Origin: Candidatus Obscuribacter sp.
GTDB lineage: Bacteria; Cyanobacteriota; Vampirovibrionia; Obscuribacterales; Obscuribacteraceae
Direction of reading: 5' to 3'
Assembly (NCBI GenBank): GCA_016712465.1
Contig: JADJQZ010000001.1
Coordinates: 4,092,001-4,156,000 of the forward strand
DNA: 64,000 nt
Under the pieces are notes generated by a model. That model was not told the origin of the DNA. It worked only from the letters and a program-made list of their open reading frames with translations, and did not search any database. Below, piece after piece: positions 38,354 through 47,101 of this stretch. Every line of letters begins with the position of its first letter. The first letter of the stretch is position 1. The translations under genes were made by a program, and so were the position numbers.

Positions 38354-41206
38354 CTATCTATTGATTTCCATTCTGGGGGTAATACCCACCATCTTGCCGA
38401 TCTTGTCTAAGGTCTGGGCCAGGGAAACCAACTCATTGTATGTATAGCCGCCGCCGGAATTCTTGAAAGAAGCCTTCACAACGGAAAGTGTCTTCAATTC
38501 TTGTTTGGCTTTGCTGGCCTTCTGACTGTTGATTTTTCCGGCCGCTACTTCGGTGGCGATTCTAGCTTCCAGCCGAGCCTGACGGGCGTCGATATCAGTC
38601 CAGGCAATAGCACGACCTGTGCCGAGGCGATTATCGAGATCGCGGCTCAAGCGATCAAGATCGCGCACCAGAGACTCGGTCTCGGCCAGAGTCAAGCCAC
38701 CACCGGAGGAGGCAAAGGCCGACTTCGCCTGACCGATGCGATCCACCTCATTTCTCAAATCGGTGGCGGACGCCGCATCAAGCTTGCGGGCAAGAAGAGC
38801 ATCACCGATACGCTTGGTGGTATCGGAAATGCGACCGTCAATACTGTTCCACTGGGCGCTGGAACCGGCAAGGCGGGTATCCAGCTTGGCGGAGAGTTTC
38901 TCCAGTTCGGTGATGAGAGAGAGCGATTCGGCATAGCTCAAGCCACTGCCGGAGAAGCGATAGGTGACCTCATCCCGGGAAATGCGATCCAGTTCCCTGG
39001 TGAATTCCCTTGATTGCTCCGCCGTCAAACGACCGGAAGCCACGGCTTCAGCCAGACGATTATCGAGTTCAGCCTGCCTGGAATCCACATCGGGAAGAGT
39101 AGCCTGACTTTCCTTCATGCTGCCTTCGATATTACTGCTTAGTTTTTCCAGTTCAAGGGCAAGAGCGGCATGTTCGCCGAAAGAAAGTCCGCCGGAGGAA
39201 CGGTACTTAGCTTCCATGTCCATCAGTCTGTAGAACTCGCGCTTGAGGGTATCGGCATCTTTAGCGTTGAGCCTTCCCTGCATGACGCCTTCCGTGATGC
39301 GCTGATAAAGCTCGGCCTCACGCTTAGCCAGATCGGGCAGGGCCGTTTCGGAATTCTTCATCTGGGCATCAGCATCTTTGATGAGGCGATCGAGATCGGC
39401 AGAAAGAGTGAGTGCCTCTTTGGCATCGAGGGTGGAGCCCGATGCCAGACTGGCGGCTTCGAAAGCCGTGATGCGATTGTATTCGGCTCTCAAATTCTGC
39501 ACTTCTTGAGCAGATAACTTGCCGGTCAGCGTACCGGTGGAAATAATCTGATCGGCTTGAGTCTTTCTCTGACTGAGAGGCAAGGACACATACGGATTAT
39601 CGCGAATTTCTTTTTCCAGACGGGCAGCCAGGCGCTCAAGATCAAGAGCCAGGCTAAGTTTCTCCCGCTCATCCAGAATACCGTCGGTGGCCCGGAAGGC
39701 CGCTTCCCTGGCTGAAATTCTATCAAAATCTTCAAGCAGAGAACGGGTTTCATCACTGGTCAGCTTGCCGCTTAATGTGCCGTCGGACATGCGCTTATTG
39801 ATTTCGTCTTTGCGCTTAACCAGATCTGGCAGAACGGAAATCTCGCGATCTTTGATCAGTTTGAACATCTTGCCGTTCAGCTTGGTTAGATCAACGGCCA
39901 GGCTGATTGCCTCCTGGCTGTCGATACCGGCAGAAGAAGCAGCATAGGTTGCTTTGTTGGCAATCACTTTGTCGAGATCGCTCTTCAGTTCAACTTCATC
40001 AACTTCGGCCAGGCGTTGTCCCACTTTAGCATCGGCAATACGACGACGAATATCATCGATACTACCTTCGATGCCTACCCATACTGGTTTTCTACCGAAG
40101 ACGGCACGGTCGATTTTGCCGTTCAAGCGCTCAAGATCTATAAGCAGATTCTGCGCTTGCACCAGGGTCAACTGTCCACCGGAAGCGGTCTTGAAGCTCT
40201 CTTCCTTTTTAACGACAGCATCCAGTTCGTCCTTATAGACTTGCGCTTCGCTCAATGTAATCAGACCGGCTGAAAGTGCAGCGGCCAGGTTTTTATCTAC
40301 ATCGGTGCGGCGCTTGTCCATGGTGATGGCGCTGTTGTCTTGCACCTCATTGTCAAACAACTGTGCATCAACCTGGCCGTTCAGCTTCTCAAGGTCAAGA
40401 GCAAGAGTTAGCTGTTCTTCAGCACTGAGGGGGCGACCCAATTTACGCAGGCTTTCTTCTCTTTCGGCGATGCGCTTGAACTCGCCTCTCAGATCGGCAG
40501 CTTCTCTGTCGGTTAGTTTGCCGCTAGCCACGCCGCCTTCAATTTTCTTCTCGATCTCAGATTGACGCACATCAATAGCCGTCAAACTGACCTGACGATC
40601 ATGCACTGTGCGGGTGAGCTTCTGGCTCAAACGGTCAAGTTCAAGTACCAGCTTGATGGAATCAGCCACGCTCAAATGACCGTTAGCTGCACTCTGGGTC
40701 TGAATGGTTTTGTTGATGTTTTCCAGCTCCATCTGAATCTGAGCATATTCCTGTGAGGTCAAACGACCATCGGAATAGGCAACGCCCAGACGCTTGGTGA
40801 TTTCATCGCGGCGGGCGAAAACATCGACGAAGCCCACCTGCCTATCGGCGAGACTGGCTTCCATTTCTTTGACGATGCGATCAATATCAAACTGCAATCG
40901 CAAACTTTCCCAGAGGCTGAGGCTACTGTCGGAAGCGCGAAAGACAGCTTCTTGATCGGCAACCCGGGCCAGGGCTTGCTTAAAGCCCTCGTACTGCGCC
41001 TGGGTGAGGCGCCCGGCATTGTAGGCATCTTGCAAACGTTTTTCGATACTGGCTTGTCTGGCATCCACATCGGATATGGAAGAAACCGAGGCGAGCAAAC
41101 TATTCACATCGGCAGCACCGGCTGGAAGCCCCAGCGGATAGAGGGTGCTAAGCATAGAAAATACAGCCAACCTCTTTGCCATGGTTGCCACGCGCTTACG
41201 CTTCAT
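38354..41206 (-). CDS. Exported protein built of about eleven ~83-residue helical repeats
   Basis: About 950 residues from the ATG at 41206, with GGAGG close upstream. An in-frame TTG at 41218 is part of that site. A signal peptide ends near residue 35 (PAGAA). The rest is a tandem array. Each unit opens with R..EI.KRI, then G[RK]LT..E, L..EL.RI, and closes with S.GGL...E.LSL..DLDRL. I count eleven units, some degenerate (units 4, 5 and 10). The pattern predicts an extended all-helical rod. I do not recognise it from any named family. It ends with a strong terminator and is preceded by a divergent gap of 175 bp. Confidence 0.85.
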   Translation of the reverse strand: MKRKRVATMAKRLAVFSMLSTLYPLGLPAGAADVNSLLASVSSISDVDARQASIEKRLQDAYNAGRLTQAQYEGFKQALARVADQEAVFRASDSSLSLWESLRLQFDIDRIVKEMEASLADRQVGFVDVFARRDEITKRLGVAYSDGRLTSQEYAQIQMELENINKTIQTQSAANGHLSVADSIKLVLELDRLSQKLTRTVHDRQVSLTAIDVRQSEIEKKIEGGVASGKLTDREAADLRGEFKRIAEREESLRKLGRPLSAEEQLTLALDLEKLNGQVDAQLFDNEVQDNSAITMDKRRTDVDKNLAAALSAGLITLSEAQVYKDELDAVVKKEESFKTASGGQLTLVQAQNLLIDLERLNGKIDRAVFGRKPVWVGIEGSIDDIRRRIADAKVGQRLAEVDEVELKSDLDKVIANKATYAASSAGIDSQEAISLAVDLTKLNGKMFKLIKDREISVLPDLVKRKDEINKRMSDGTLSGKLTSDETRSLLEDFDRISAREAAFRATDGILDEREKLSLALDLERLAARLEKEIRDNPYVSLPLSQRKTQADQIISTGTLTGKLSAQEVQNLRAEYNRITAFEAASLASGSTLDAKEALTLSADLDRLIKDADAQMKNSETALPDLAKREAELYQRITEGVMQGRLNAKDADTLKREFYRLMDMEAKYRSSGGLSFGEHAALALELEKLSSNIEGSMKESQATLPDVDSRQAELDNRLAEAVASGRLTAEQSREFTRELDRISRDEVTYRFSGSGLSYAESLSLITELEKLSAKLDTRLAGSSAQWNSIDGRISDTTKRIGDALLARKLDAASATDLRNEVDRIGQAKSAFASSGGGLTLAETESLVRDLDRLSRDLDNRLGTGRAIAWTDIDARQARLEARIATEVAAGKINSQKASKAKQELKTLSVVKASFKNSGGGYTYNELVSLAQTLDKIGKMVGITPRMEINR

Positions 41207-41381
41207 AAATTCCTCCAATTAGTTCCGAAGGTCCCGAGTGTTATCATGACAACAACCAGGACTGCCGAGTCTTTATAAGATGAATATTCTAAATGGTTTG
41301 TTCCGCCTTACATCATTGCGCCACCTTATAATCATATTTACTGGTCCGGTTTACTGGTCCGGCTTTACCGGTGGGTATTAG

Positions 41382-43559
41382 ATGCGACTGAAAGTAGATA
41401 GCGGCGGCGGCTTGCAAGCCGTCATTTACACCCTGAAAAAAGCCCTGGAAGTAGGGCCGCTCAAGCTGTGGCAGCGCATGCGCTCCAAAAACGCCTGCAA
41501 GACCTGCGCACTTGGCATGGGCGGCATGAAGGGCGGCATGGTCAATGAAGCCGGACACTTCCCTGAAGTTTGCAAGAAGAGCTTACAAGCCCAGGCTGCC
41601 GACATGCAGGGGGCCATCGCTGGCGACTTCTTCGACAAGACCGGGCTTTCCAGTTTGCTACAACTCACACCCAAGCAGGCCGAAGACCTGGGGCGCCTCA
41701 GTTATCCGATCATGCACAAAGCGGACGCCACCCATTTTCAACCCATCACCTGGGAGTTTGCCTTCGAATATATCGCCAGGCAACTGAAAGAAGCCCCTAC
41801 CCCAGACCATGTGGGCTTTTATGCCTCGGGACGCTCATCGAACGAAACCGGTTTTCTGCTCTCATCCTTTGCCCGCATTTATGGCACCAACAATGTCATG
41901 AACTGCTCTTACTATTGCCATCAAGCCTCCGGCGTTGCCCTGAAAATGACCATCGGCACAGGCACCGCCACAATCGCACTGGATGACATCGACCACTGCG
42001 ACATGGTCTTTTTGATCGGCGCCAATCCGGCCAGCAATCACCCGCGCTTAATGTCCAAACTCACCGATCTAAAAGAGCGCGGCGGCAAAGTGCTGGTTGT
42101 AAATCCGGTGCGAGAGTTGGGGCTGGAGAAATTTCGGGTGCCGTCCAAGCCCAAGTCAATGCTTCTGGGCACCAGGATTGCCGACCTCTACTTGAAACCT
42201 CTAGCCGGGGGAGACATTGCTCTCCTGACCGGCATCTTGAAGACCTTGCTGGAAGAAGGCAAGGTGCAAATGGATTACCTGAGGGCACATACCGAAGGCT
42301 TTGAAGCCGTACTGGAACAGGCAAAGCAGCTCAGTTTCGAAGAACTCACCAGCTCCTCAGGCATTAGCCGGTCTGATTTCAAAGCCGCAGCCGACATGCT
42401 GGCCGCCCACAAGCGCGTCATCTTCGCCTGGGCCATGGGACTCACCCACCATAGTTTCGGCACCGACAATGTCCTGGCCCTGGCCAACCTGGCCCTTGCC
42501 ACCGGCAATGTGGGCAAGCCTGGCGCCGGGCTTCTTCCCATCCGCGGCCATTCCAACGTACAGGGCATAGGCAGCGTGGGTGTGGCGCCGGATTTGCAGG
42601 AACCGGTCAGGCAGGCCCTGGAAAAACTTTATGGCACGAGCTTGCCGGAAAAACCAGGACTGGACACCTATGCCCTCATAGAGGCCGCCGGACGCGGCGA
42701 CATAAAATGCCTACTGGCCATAGGCGGCAATCTCTGGGGCTCGAACCCGGACAGCAATTATGCAGCTGCCTGCATGCAAGAAATCGAAACTGTTGTCTAC
42801 CTTTCCACAAAATTGAACCCCGGACATTTCCACGGTCGGGGTAAGACCACCATCATTTTGCCGGTGCTGGCCAGAGATGAAGAACCGGAACCCACAACCC
42901 AGGAATCCATGTTCAACTTCGTGCGCCTTTCCGAAGGCGGCAGCCCCAATATTCAAGGGCAATTGCGCTCCGAAGCTCAGATTCTTTGCTATCTGGCCAA
43001 CCTGGTTCTGGGCAAAGAACCGGTAGACTGGCTCAAACTCACCAGGGCCAATGAAGTGCGAGCCCTCATCGCCGAAGCTATCCCGGCGCTAGCTGGTCTC
43101 AAAGACATAGGCGAGACCAAGAAAGAGTTCACCATTCTCGGTCGCATCTTCCATACGCCTGAATTCAAAACCGCTTCCGGCAAAGCCAAAATGCACGTAA
43201 CTCCACTACCGCATTTCAGCTTTGATGACGATGCGCTGCGGCTTATCACCCTGCGCTCGGAAGGTCAATTCAACTCGGTGGTCTACGAAGAATACGACCT
43301 GTACAGGGGCATGCCGCATCGCTTCTGTATTCTGGTGGCAAAAGAAGACCTGCAGAGACTCGGTATCAAAGACGGTGACAAAGTAAAAGTGCGCGGCGAA
43401 GCCGGCAGTCTCGATAACATAGAAGTAATCGAGGGCGACATCAAAGCCGGGGTAGTGGCTATGTTCTATCCGGAGTCGAATGTCTTGATTAAAGCCAATG
43501 TGGATAAACGCTCACGCACTCCGGCTTTTAAGAGCGCACCGGTCTGGATTGAGAAGTAG
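41382..43559 (+). CDS. YdeP-type molybdopterin oxidoreductase (formate dehydrogenase alpha-like)
   Basis: 725 residues of the TIGR01701-like branch of the molybdopterin oxidoreductases, to which E. coli YdeP belongs. The N-terminal Cys39-x-x-Cys42 is followed by Cys64 (FPEVCKKSLQAQAADM), a pattern that may not bind a full [4Fe-4S] cluster. GRSSNETGFLL marks the region that holds the metal ligand in other members. Pterin-binding phrases (NPARELG-like NPVRELGLEKF, GNVGKPGAGLLPIRGHSNVQG) and a C-terminal aspartate-decarboxylase-like domain (GDKVKVRGEAGS) are normal. No partner redox subunit is adjacent, and the substrate is unknown. An in-frame TAG lies directly before the start. Confidence 0.9.
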   Translation: MRLKVDSGGGLQAVIYTLKKALEVGPLKLWQRMRSKNACKTCALGMGGMKGGMVNEAGHFPEVCKKSLQAQAADMQGAIAGDFFDKTGLSSLLQLTPKQAEDLGRLSYPIMHKADATHFQPITWEFAFEYIARQLKEAPTPDHVGFYASGRSSNETGFLLSSFARIYGTNNVMNCSYYCHQASGVALKMTIGTGTATIALDDIDHCDMVFLIGANPASNHPRLMSKLTDLKERGGKVLVVNPVRELGLEKFRVPSKPKSMLLGTRIADLYLKPLAGGDIALLTGILKTLLEEGKVQMDYLRAHTEGFEAVLEQAKQLSFEELTSSSGISRSDFKAAADMLAAHKRVIFAWAMGLTHHSFGTDNVLALANLALATGNVGKPGAGLLPIRGHSNVQGIGSVGVAPDLQEPVRQALEKLYGTSLPEKPGLDTYALIEAAGRGDIKCLLAIGGNLWGSNPDSNYAAACMQEIETVVYLSTKLNPGHFHGRGKTTIILPVLARDEEPEPTTQESMFNFVRLSEGGSPNIQGQLRSEAQILCYLANLVLGKEPVDWLKLTRANEVRALIAEAIPALAGLKDIGETKKEFTILGRIFHTPEFKTASGKAKMHVTPLPHFSFDDDALRLITLRSEGQFNSVVYEEYDLYRGMPHRFCILVAKEDLQRLGIKDGDKVKVRGEAGSLDNIEVIEGDIKAGVVAMFYPESNVLIKANVDKRSRTPAFKSAPVWIEK

Positions 43560-43659
43560 AAAAATTGACCTTTAGCGGTCTAGAGCGGATTAACCTGATT
43601 AGCGGGACTGACCTTTAGCTCGACCGAGCTTTAGCCGAACTAACCGTTGGTCGGCAGGG

Positions 43660-43722
43660 TGCCTTTGGAAAAACCGAGGCGTGAGCGAAATTCAACGGAA
43701 TTTCGCTCAAAGTCGAAAGGCA
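43660..43722. terminator. Compound hairpin between convergent genes
   Basis: GAGCGAAATTC (43683-43693) pairs with GAATTTCGCTC (43698-43708) around a 4-base loop. An outer pair TGCCTTT/AAAGGCA encloses it. There is no long T tract on either side, so its role as a terminator is uncertain. It lies between the molybdopterin enzyme and the 43736-44203 gene. Confidence 0.5.
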
Positions 43723-43735
43723 TCAAACCCTTCGT

Positions 43736-44203
43736 TTATGAATGCAAGTCGGTGCCGCCTGCATCAGTTGACTCAGACGGCGCCAAAGACTGAGCGCCTT
43801 GCTCAGGTTGTTTCTTAGACTCCAGTTGCAGCTTACTGTGGAACTCATTGGCTTCGTCCATCAAGATAAGAGCATGGCGGGCTTCTGAAAGCTCAGCCTC
43901 CAGCTTATTGATTCGCCCCTCAAGATCTTTGACCAGCACTTGATTGTTTAGCCGCTCTCGCAATACCGGCACCAGGCTGACAGCAAGGAGACCCACCAGG
44001 AAAAACGGCAGCCAGGACTCCATCGTTACAAAAGCCACAGCCATGAAAGGCAGCCCGAAGAACAAAATAACCGGACTGGCAAGCAGCAGAGCCACAATGG
44101 CGATGAGCTTATAATCAGCACCATCAGCTTTCTCGCGGACGATGATAATCTGCGGCTCTCGCGCCCCATTCGGCGCACCGGTTAATTTTGACTCCTGGTC
44201 CAT
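43736..44203 (-). CDS. Small membrane protein with C-terminal coiled coil
   Basis: 155 residues that I do not recognise. A polar N-terminus of about 30 residues is followed by two hydrophobic helices (LIAIVALLLASPVILFFGLPFMAVAFV and WLPFFLVGLLAVSLVPVL). A Glu/Lys-rich helix with heptad spacing (LVKDLEGRINKLEAELSEARHAL) and a Gln/Ser tail come after. The membrane segment plus coiled coil suggests a scaffold or a partner-binding protein. It is followed upstream by the 186-residue gene, 90 bp away, same strand. Confidence 0.6.
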   Translation of the reverse strand: MDQESKLTGAPNGAREPQIIIVREKADGADYKLIAIVALLLASPVILFFGLPFMAVAFVTMESWLPFFLVGLLAVSLVPVLRERLNNQVLVKDLEGRINKLEAELSEARHALILMDEANEFHSKLQLESKKQPEQGAQSLAPSESTDAGGTDLHS

Positions 44204-44293
44204 GCAAACATCCGTCTCATTAGATTCACAGACTGCTATGCAAATTTTAGCGCATTTAGAGCCACCGGTTGAACACTAAGACATGAGGTTACG

Positions 44294-44854
44294 CTACAAG
44301 TCTATTTCCATAGGACTCTCATCAGGATAACTGATCATATACCTGGAATTATCAAACTGAAGAATGGCGTCGATTATCTTGTGATGCGAAGGCTTAGGCT
44401 CCAAAACAGCCAGCCTAGCAAAGTGATCATAACCGAAAGAACACTGCCCGCCGGACCAGAGCACTTGCTTGGCTGGTTCTTTGTGCGACACCAAGACTTC
44501 CTCCCGGAAGTAGGCGCCCTTTGGATCTTTGAGGTCAACTACATATTTTGATGTCTCAGCAGCGGATTTTCCCAGAAACTCGATTGCAACTGGTTCGCAC
44601 GGCTCCATCAATTGTCCGAATCTCACCCCACCGGCAACTCTGGCATGGTTCAAGGCTAAGATGCAACCATAAATACAACGCTCGGCCATGTCGTTGTCAG
44701 CGAGTAAACTAAATTCCGCACTAATTCCTTCAATTGCTGAGCCGTTATTTACAACGGAAAACTGAAACACTTTGTCACCGGCAGCAGTGCGAAACAGAAA
44801 CAAGTACTTATTGTCAACATCAAGCCAAACTCTCAAGGGATGCATTTTTCTCAT
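44294..44854 (-). CDS. 186-residue candidate immunity-type protein, paralogue of the 50943 gene
   Basis: No signal peptide or membrane helix; probably cytosolic. Its sequence can be followed along the 184-residue protein at 50943-51497: MHPLRV/LHPIKL at the start, SAAETSKYVVDL/SEAETFKYVILF in the middle and LEPKPSHHKIIDAILQFDNSRY/IDEPKPGFWRLLNSILMFDESRY at the end. It sits 59 bp downstream of a truncated copy of the papain-like domain that the 51512 protein carries intact. That arrangement mirrors the intact pair and suggests a cognate partner or immunity role. This is inferred from position, not from a known immunity family. Confidence 0.65.
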   Translation of the reverse strand: MRKMHPLRVWLDVDNKYLFLFRTAAGDKVFQFSVVNNGSAIEGISAEFSLLADNDMAERCIYGCILALNHARVAGGVRFGQLMEPCEPVAIEFLGKSAAETSKYVVDLKDPKGAYFREEVLVSHKEPAKQVLWSGGQCSFGYDHFARLAVLEPKPSHHKIIDAILQFDNSRYMISYPDESPMEIDL

Positions 44855-44913
44855 CTAGTACCAAGCTCCAAGACCAATTTTCCCGCGTCGCTTACATTCT
44901 GTGAAACGCTACC

Positions 44914-45135
44914 CTATTTGCAGACATAATTCCCATTCCAATATTGAACGAAATCCCTGACGCTCATCTCATACCTCACACCTTCGCCAGGGTCTCTTAT
45001 CCTTAGATTACCAGTAGAGTCAAATCCATCTACAAACACAACGTGAGCATCGTGCCCCAAAAGCTTTATCTCAGCGACCCACCCGGAGTGCGCACTGATG
45101 AACTGATCGATTACACAAGCAAAGAGCGGCGCACC
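44914..45135 (-). pseudogene. Truncated papain-like toxin domain (C-terminal relic)
   Basis: Seventy-three codons are open, bounded upstream by a TAA. The translation can be aligned with the last 60 residues of the 51512 protein: WVAEIKLLGHDAHVVFVDG against WIAEFKVFGEGAHVVMVDG, then STGNLRIRDPG and YWNGN close to the stop. The catalytic His and Asp positions are kept, but everything before them, including the Cys, is missing. It is a decayed copy and I do not think it is translated as a functional product. Confidence 0.78.
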
Positions 45136-45162
45136 TTACAAAATCGGATTGATGCTGGTGAG

Positions 45163-46770
45163 TCACTTGGCGCCTGGCTCAGAGAGCGACTTCTGCCTGA
45201 CCGCCCTTTTAGCAGAGGCACGGGTATGCGCTCCTGAAACACCTTTCTCAGAAATATCCTTCTGCGAAGCACCATTCTTGCTGGAGCCTTTTGCAGAAAC
45301 TCCTTCTACCTTGTTCTTCCTTGAGGACGCCTTTTTCTTAGCGCTCCCGCCGGCATCCTCGGTTTGGAACATAATGGGCACAGAGGTTGGATCAAAATCT
45401 TCAACCCACCAGGGCAGATCTTTCCTCTTTATGGCGTTTTCTTTAATCAGCCGCATAATGTGTGAATAGAAGTGAGGGCCGCCACAATCTTCGGGCGGGC
45501 AGGGTCCTTTTGCTTTTACAAATTGCACTTCCTCAATGTCTGCATCTAACGGAAAGACTTTCTCTACCTGAATTGAATGTTCCCAGCCATCGCCAAAGTC
45601 GTAGCGATAGAGGAACTTCGAACCTTCAGTAAGTCCCAATCTCGCCAGGCAGACTGCGCTTTCATCCTCGTCTTCGTCAAAGAAGGAACTTGCAAAAGTC
45701 TCGCGACATTCGCCGTCGCTATAGGTAGTGCCAAATACCTCAAACTCATGCAGGTGGCAACGACTCCACCCCATTGCTCTTTGAATTACGTTGTGCAAAT
45801 CAAAGAGAGTAAAGCTGGAAGGCACCACAACTCTGCGCCAGACAGGCGGGCTAACCGACTTTAAAGTAACCTTTAACTGATAGGCAGAGGCATCTTCATC
45901 GATCAACTCATCATCATCATCATCGTCACAAGCCTCGTCAAGATCATCAGGACCAAATGTGATGGCAATGGGTTTTGAACCCAAACTAAAGAGTGGCACC
46001 ACATTGGATGGTGTTCCCTTTGGTGCGCCCTTGCTTCCCTTAGCCGAGGATTCAACGCAGGCTGAAGCTGAATCAGCACCGGAAGATTCAGACATGGCTT
46101 GCGAAAGAGCCGTCAAAGCCTTAACCAAATCATCTTCAGCGCCGGCAAGCAAAGACTGATGGGCCAGGTTGCCGGCATCAGCGCCGCCAGTGGTCTTTCT
46201 CTTTGCGGCAAATTGAAGCACACCGGCCTCTAAAACAGTCTGCATTCTGAGCGGATGGTTCTCAGGCAAGGTGGCAAACGCCACCTCCTGAGCCATCTGG
46301 ATGAGTTCGCAAGCCTCTTCGATTTTGCCAAGCTTGGCCTTGCAGTCAGCGGCACCAGAATAAACACTAACTCCGGAAGCCTCACAAAAGGCAGGCAGGT
46401 GACTGACGTCACAACCACATTTGCGCAAAATACCAACAGCCTTGTCGAAGAAGGGCTCAGCCTCGGCAAACCGCTCGCGATTGCTCAAGACAAGACCCTC
46501 ATTGGTCAAGGCAACTGCACCCAGCACACTTTCCTCGCCAAAAATAAAAGAGGCAAGTTTCTGACAACTGCGGAAAGAAGCCCGGGCATTCTCCTCATCG
46601 TCAGCATCGTCGTAGGCCATGCCAAGAAAAGTCAGGCAAAAGAGTTCCTCTTCGTCATCCTTCTTCGCCTCCTTGAGGACCGCCTTATATTTTCTGATAG
46701 CCGCTGGGATCTTACCCATGAGCAGCAAATCCTGAGCCACAAACAAAAGATCAAGGAAACTCGGACGCAT
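45163..46770 (-). CDS. TPR protein fused to a pRiA4b ORF-3-like domain
   Basis: About 535 residues from the ATG at 46770 with GGGAG 5 bases upstream. The N-terminal 200 residues are TPR-like helix pairs. A low-complexity linker with an acidic run (DDDDDELIDEDAS) precedes a pRiA4b ORF-3-like domain at about 295-455. That domain shows its usual phrases: PPVWRRVVVP, LHNVIQRAMGW, HLHEFEVFG, YDFGDGWEH, CPPEDCGGPHFY. The Lys/Ser-rich tail is long. This domain is common near mobile elements, but no transposase is here. It ends 28 bp before the papain-like relic. Confidence 0.85.
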   Translation of the reverse strand: MRPSFLDLLFVAQDLLLMGKIPAAIRKYKAVLKEAKKDDEEELFCLTFLGMAYDDADDEENARASFRSCQKLASFIFGEESVLGAVALTNEGLVLSNRERFAEAEPFFDKAVGILRKCGCDVSHLPAFCEASGVSVYSGAADCKAKLGKIEEACELIQMAQEVAFATLPENHPLRMQTVLEAGVLQFAAKRKTTGGADAGNLAHQSLLAGAEDDLVKALTALSQAMSESSGADSASACVESSAKGSKGAPKGTPSNVVPLFSLGSKPIAITFGPDDLDEACDDDDDDELIDEDASAYQLKVTLKSVSPPVWRRVVVPSSFTLFDLHNVIQRAMGWSRCHLHEFEVFGTTYSDGECRETFASSFFDEDEDESAVCLARLGLTEGSKFLYRYDFGDGWEHSIQVEKVFPLDADIEEVQFVKAKGPCPPEDCGGPHFYSHIMRLIKENAIKRKDLPWWVEDFDPTSVPIMFQTEDAGGSAKKKASSRKNKVEGVSAKGSSKNGASQKDISEKGVSGAHTRASAKRAVRQKSLSEPGAK

Positions 46771-47101
46771 AGTCACTCCCAAAAACTAGCCGAACTCGCT
46801 TTGGCAGGACAAAAAGTGATCCCGGCAGCGAAATTCCAATAAATGATGGAACCTATTTTGGCAGCAAGGAGGGAGAATGTCAGCGAAGCAGGACATATCC
46901 ATCACATACACGCCAGCCGCACGAAGGCGCCAGCGAGGAAATAGAGAAAGTATATAAATCCAATTTAACCACGGCAGAAACGTGAACTAGACTGTTTAAG
47001 ACAAAGCCAACTTCGATAGAATTAGCAAAAGTCTGCTGGAAAAACTAACAAGCGGCACTGCAGACTTGCCGTGCCGCTCTCAAGCGAGTAATCAACATAC
47101 T
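46771..47101 (+). other. Divergent intergenic region with a hairpin before the helicase
   Basis: No gene is supported. An 8-bp hairpin AGCGGCAC/GTGCCGCT (47051-47058 with 47071-47078) has the in-frame TTG at 47066 in its loop, which argues that this TTG is not the real helicase start. Confidence 0.45.
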
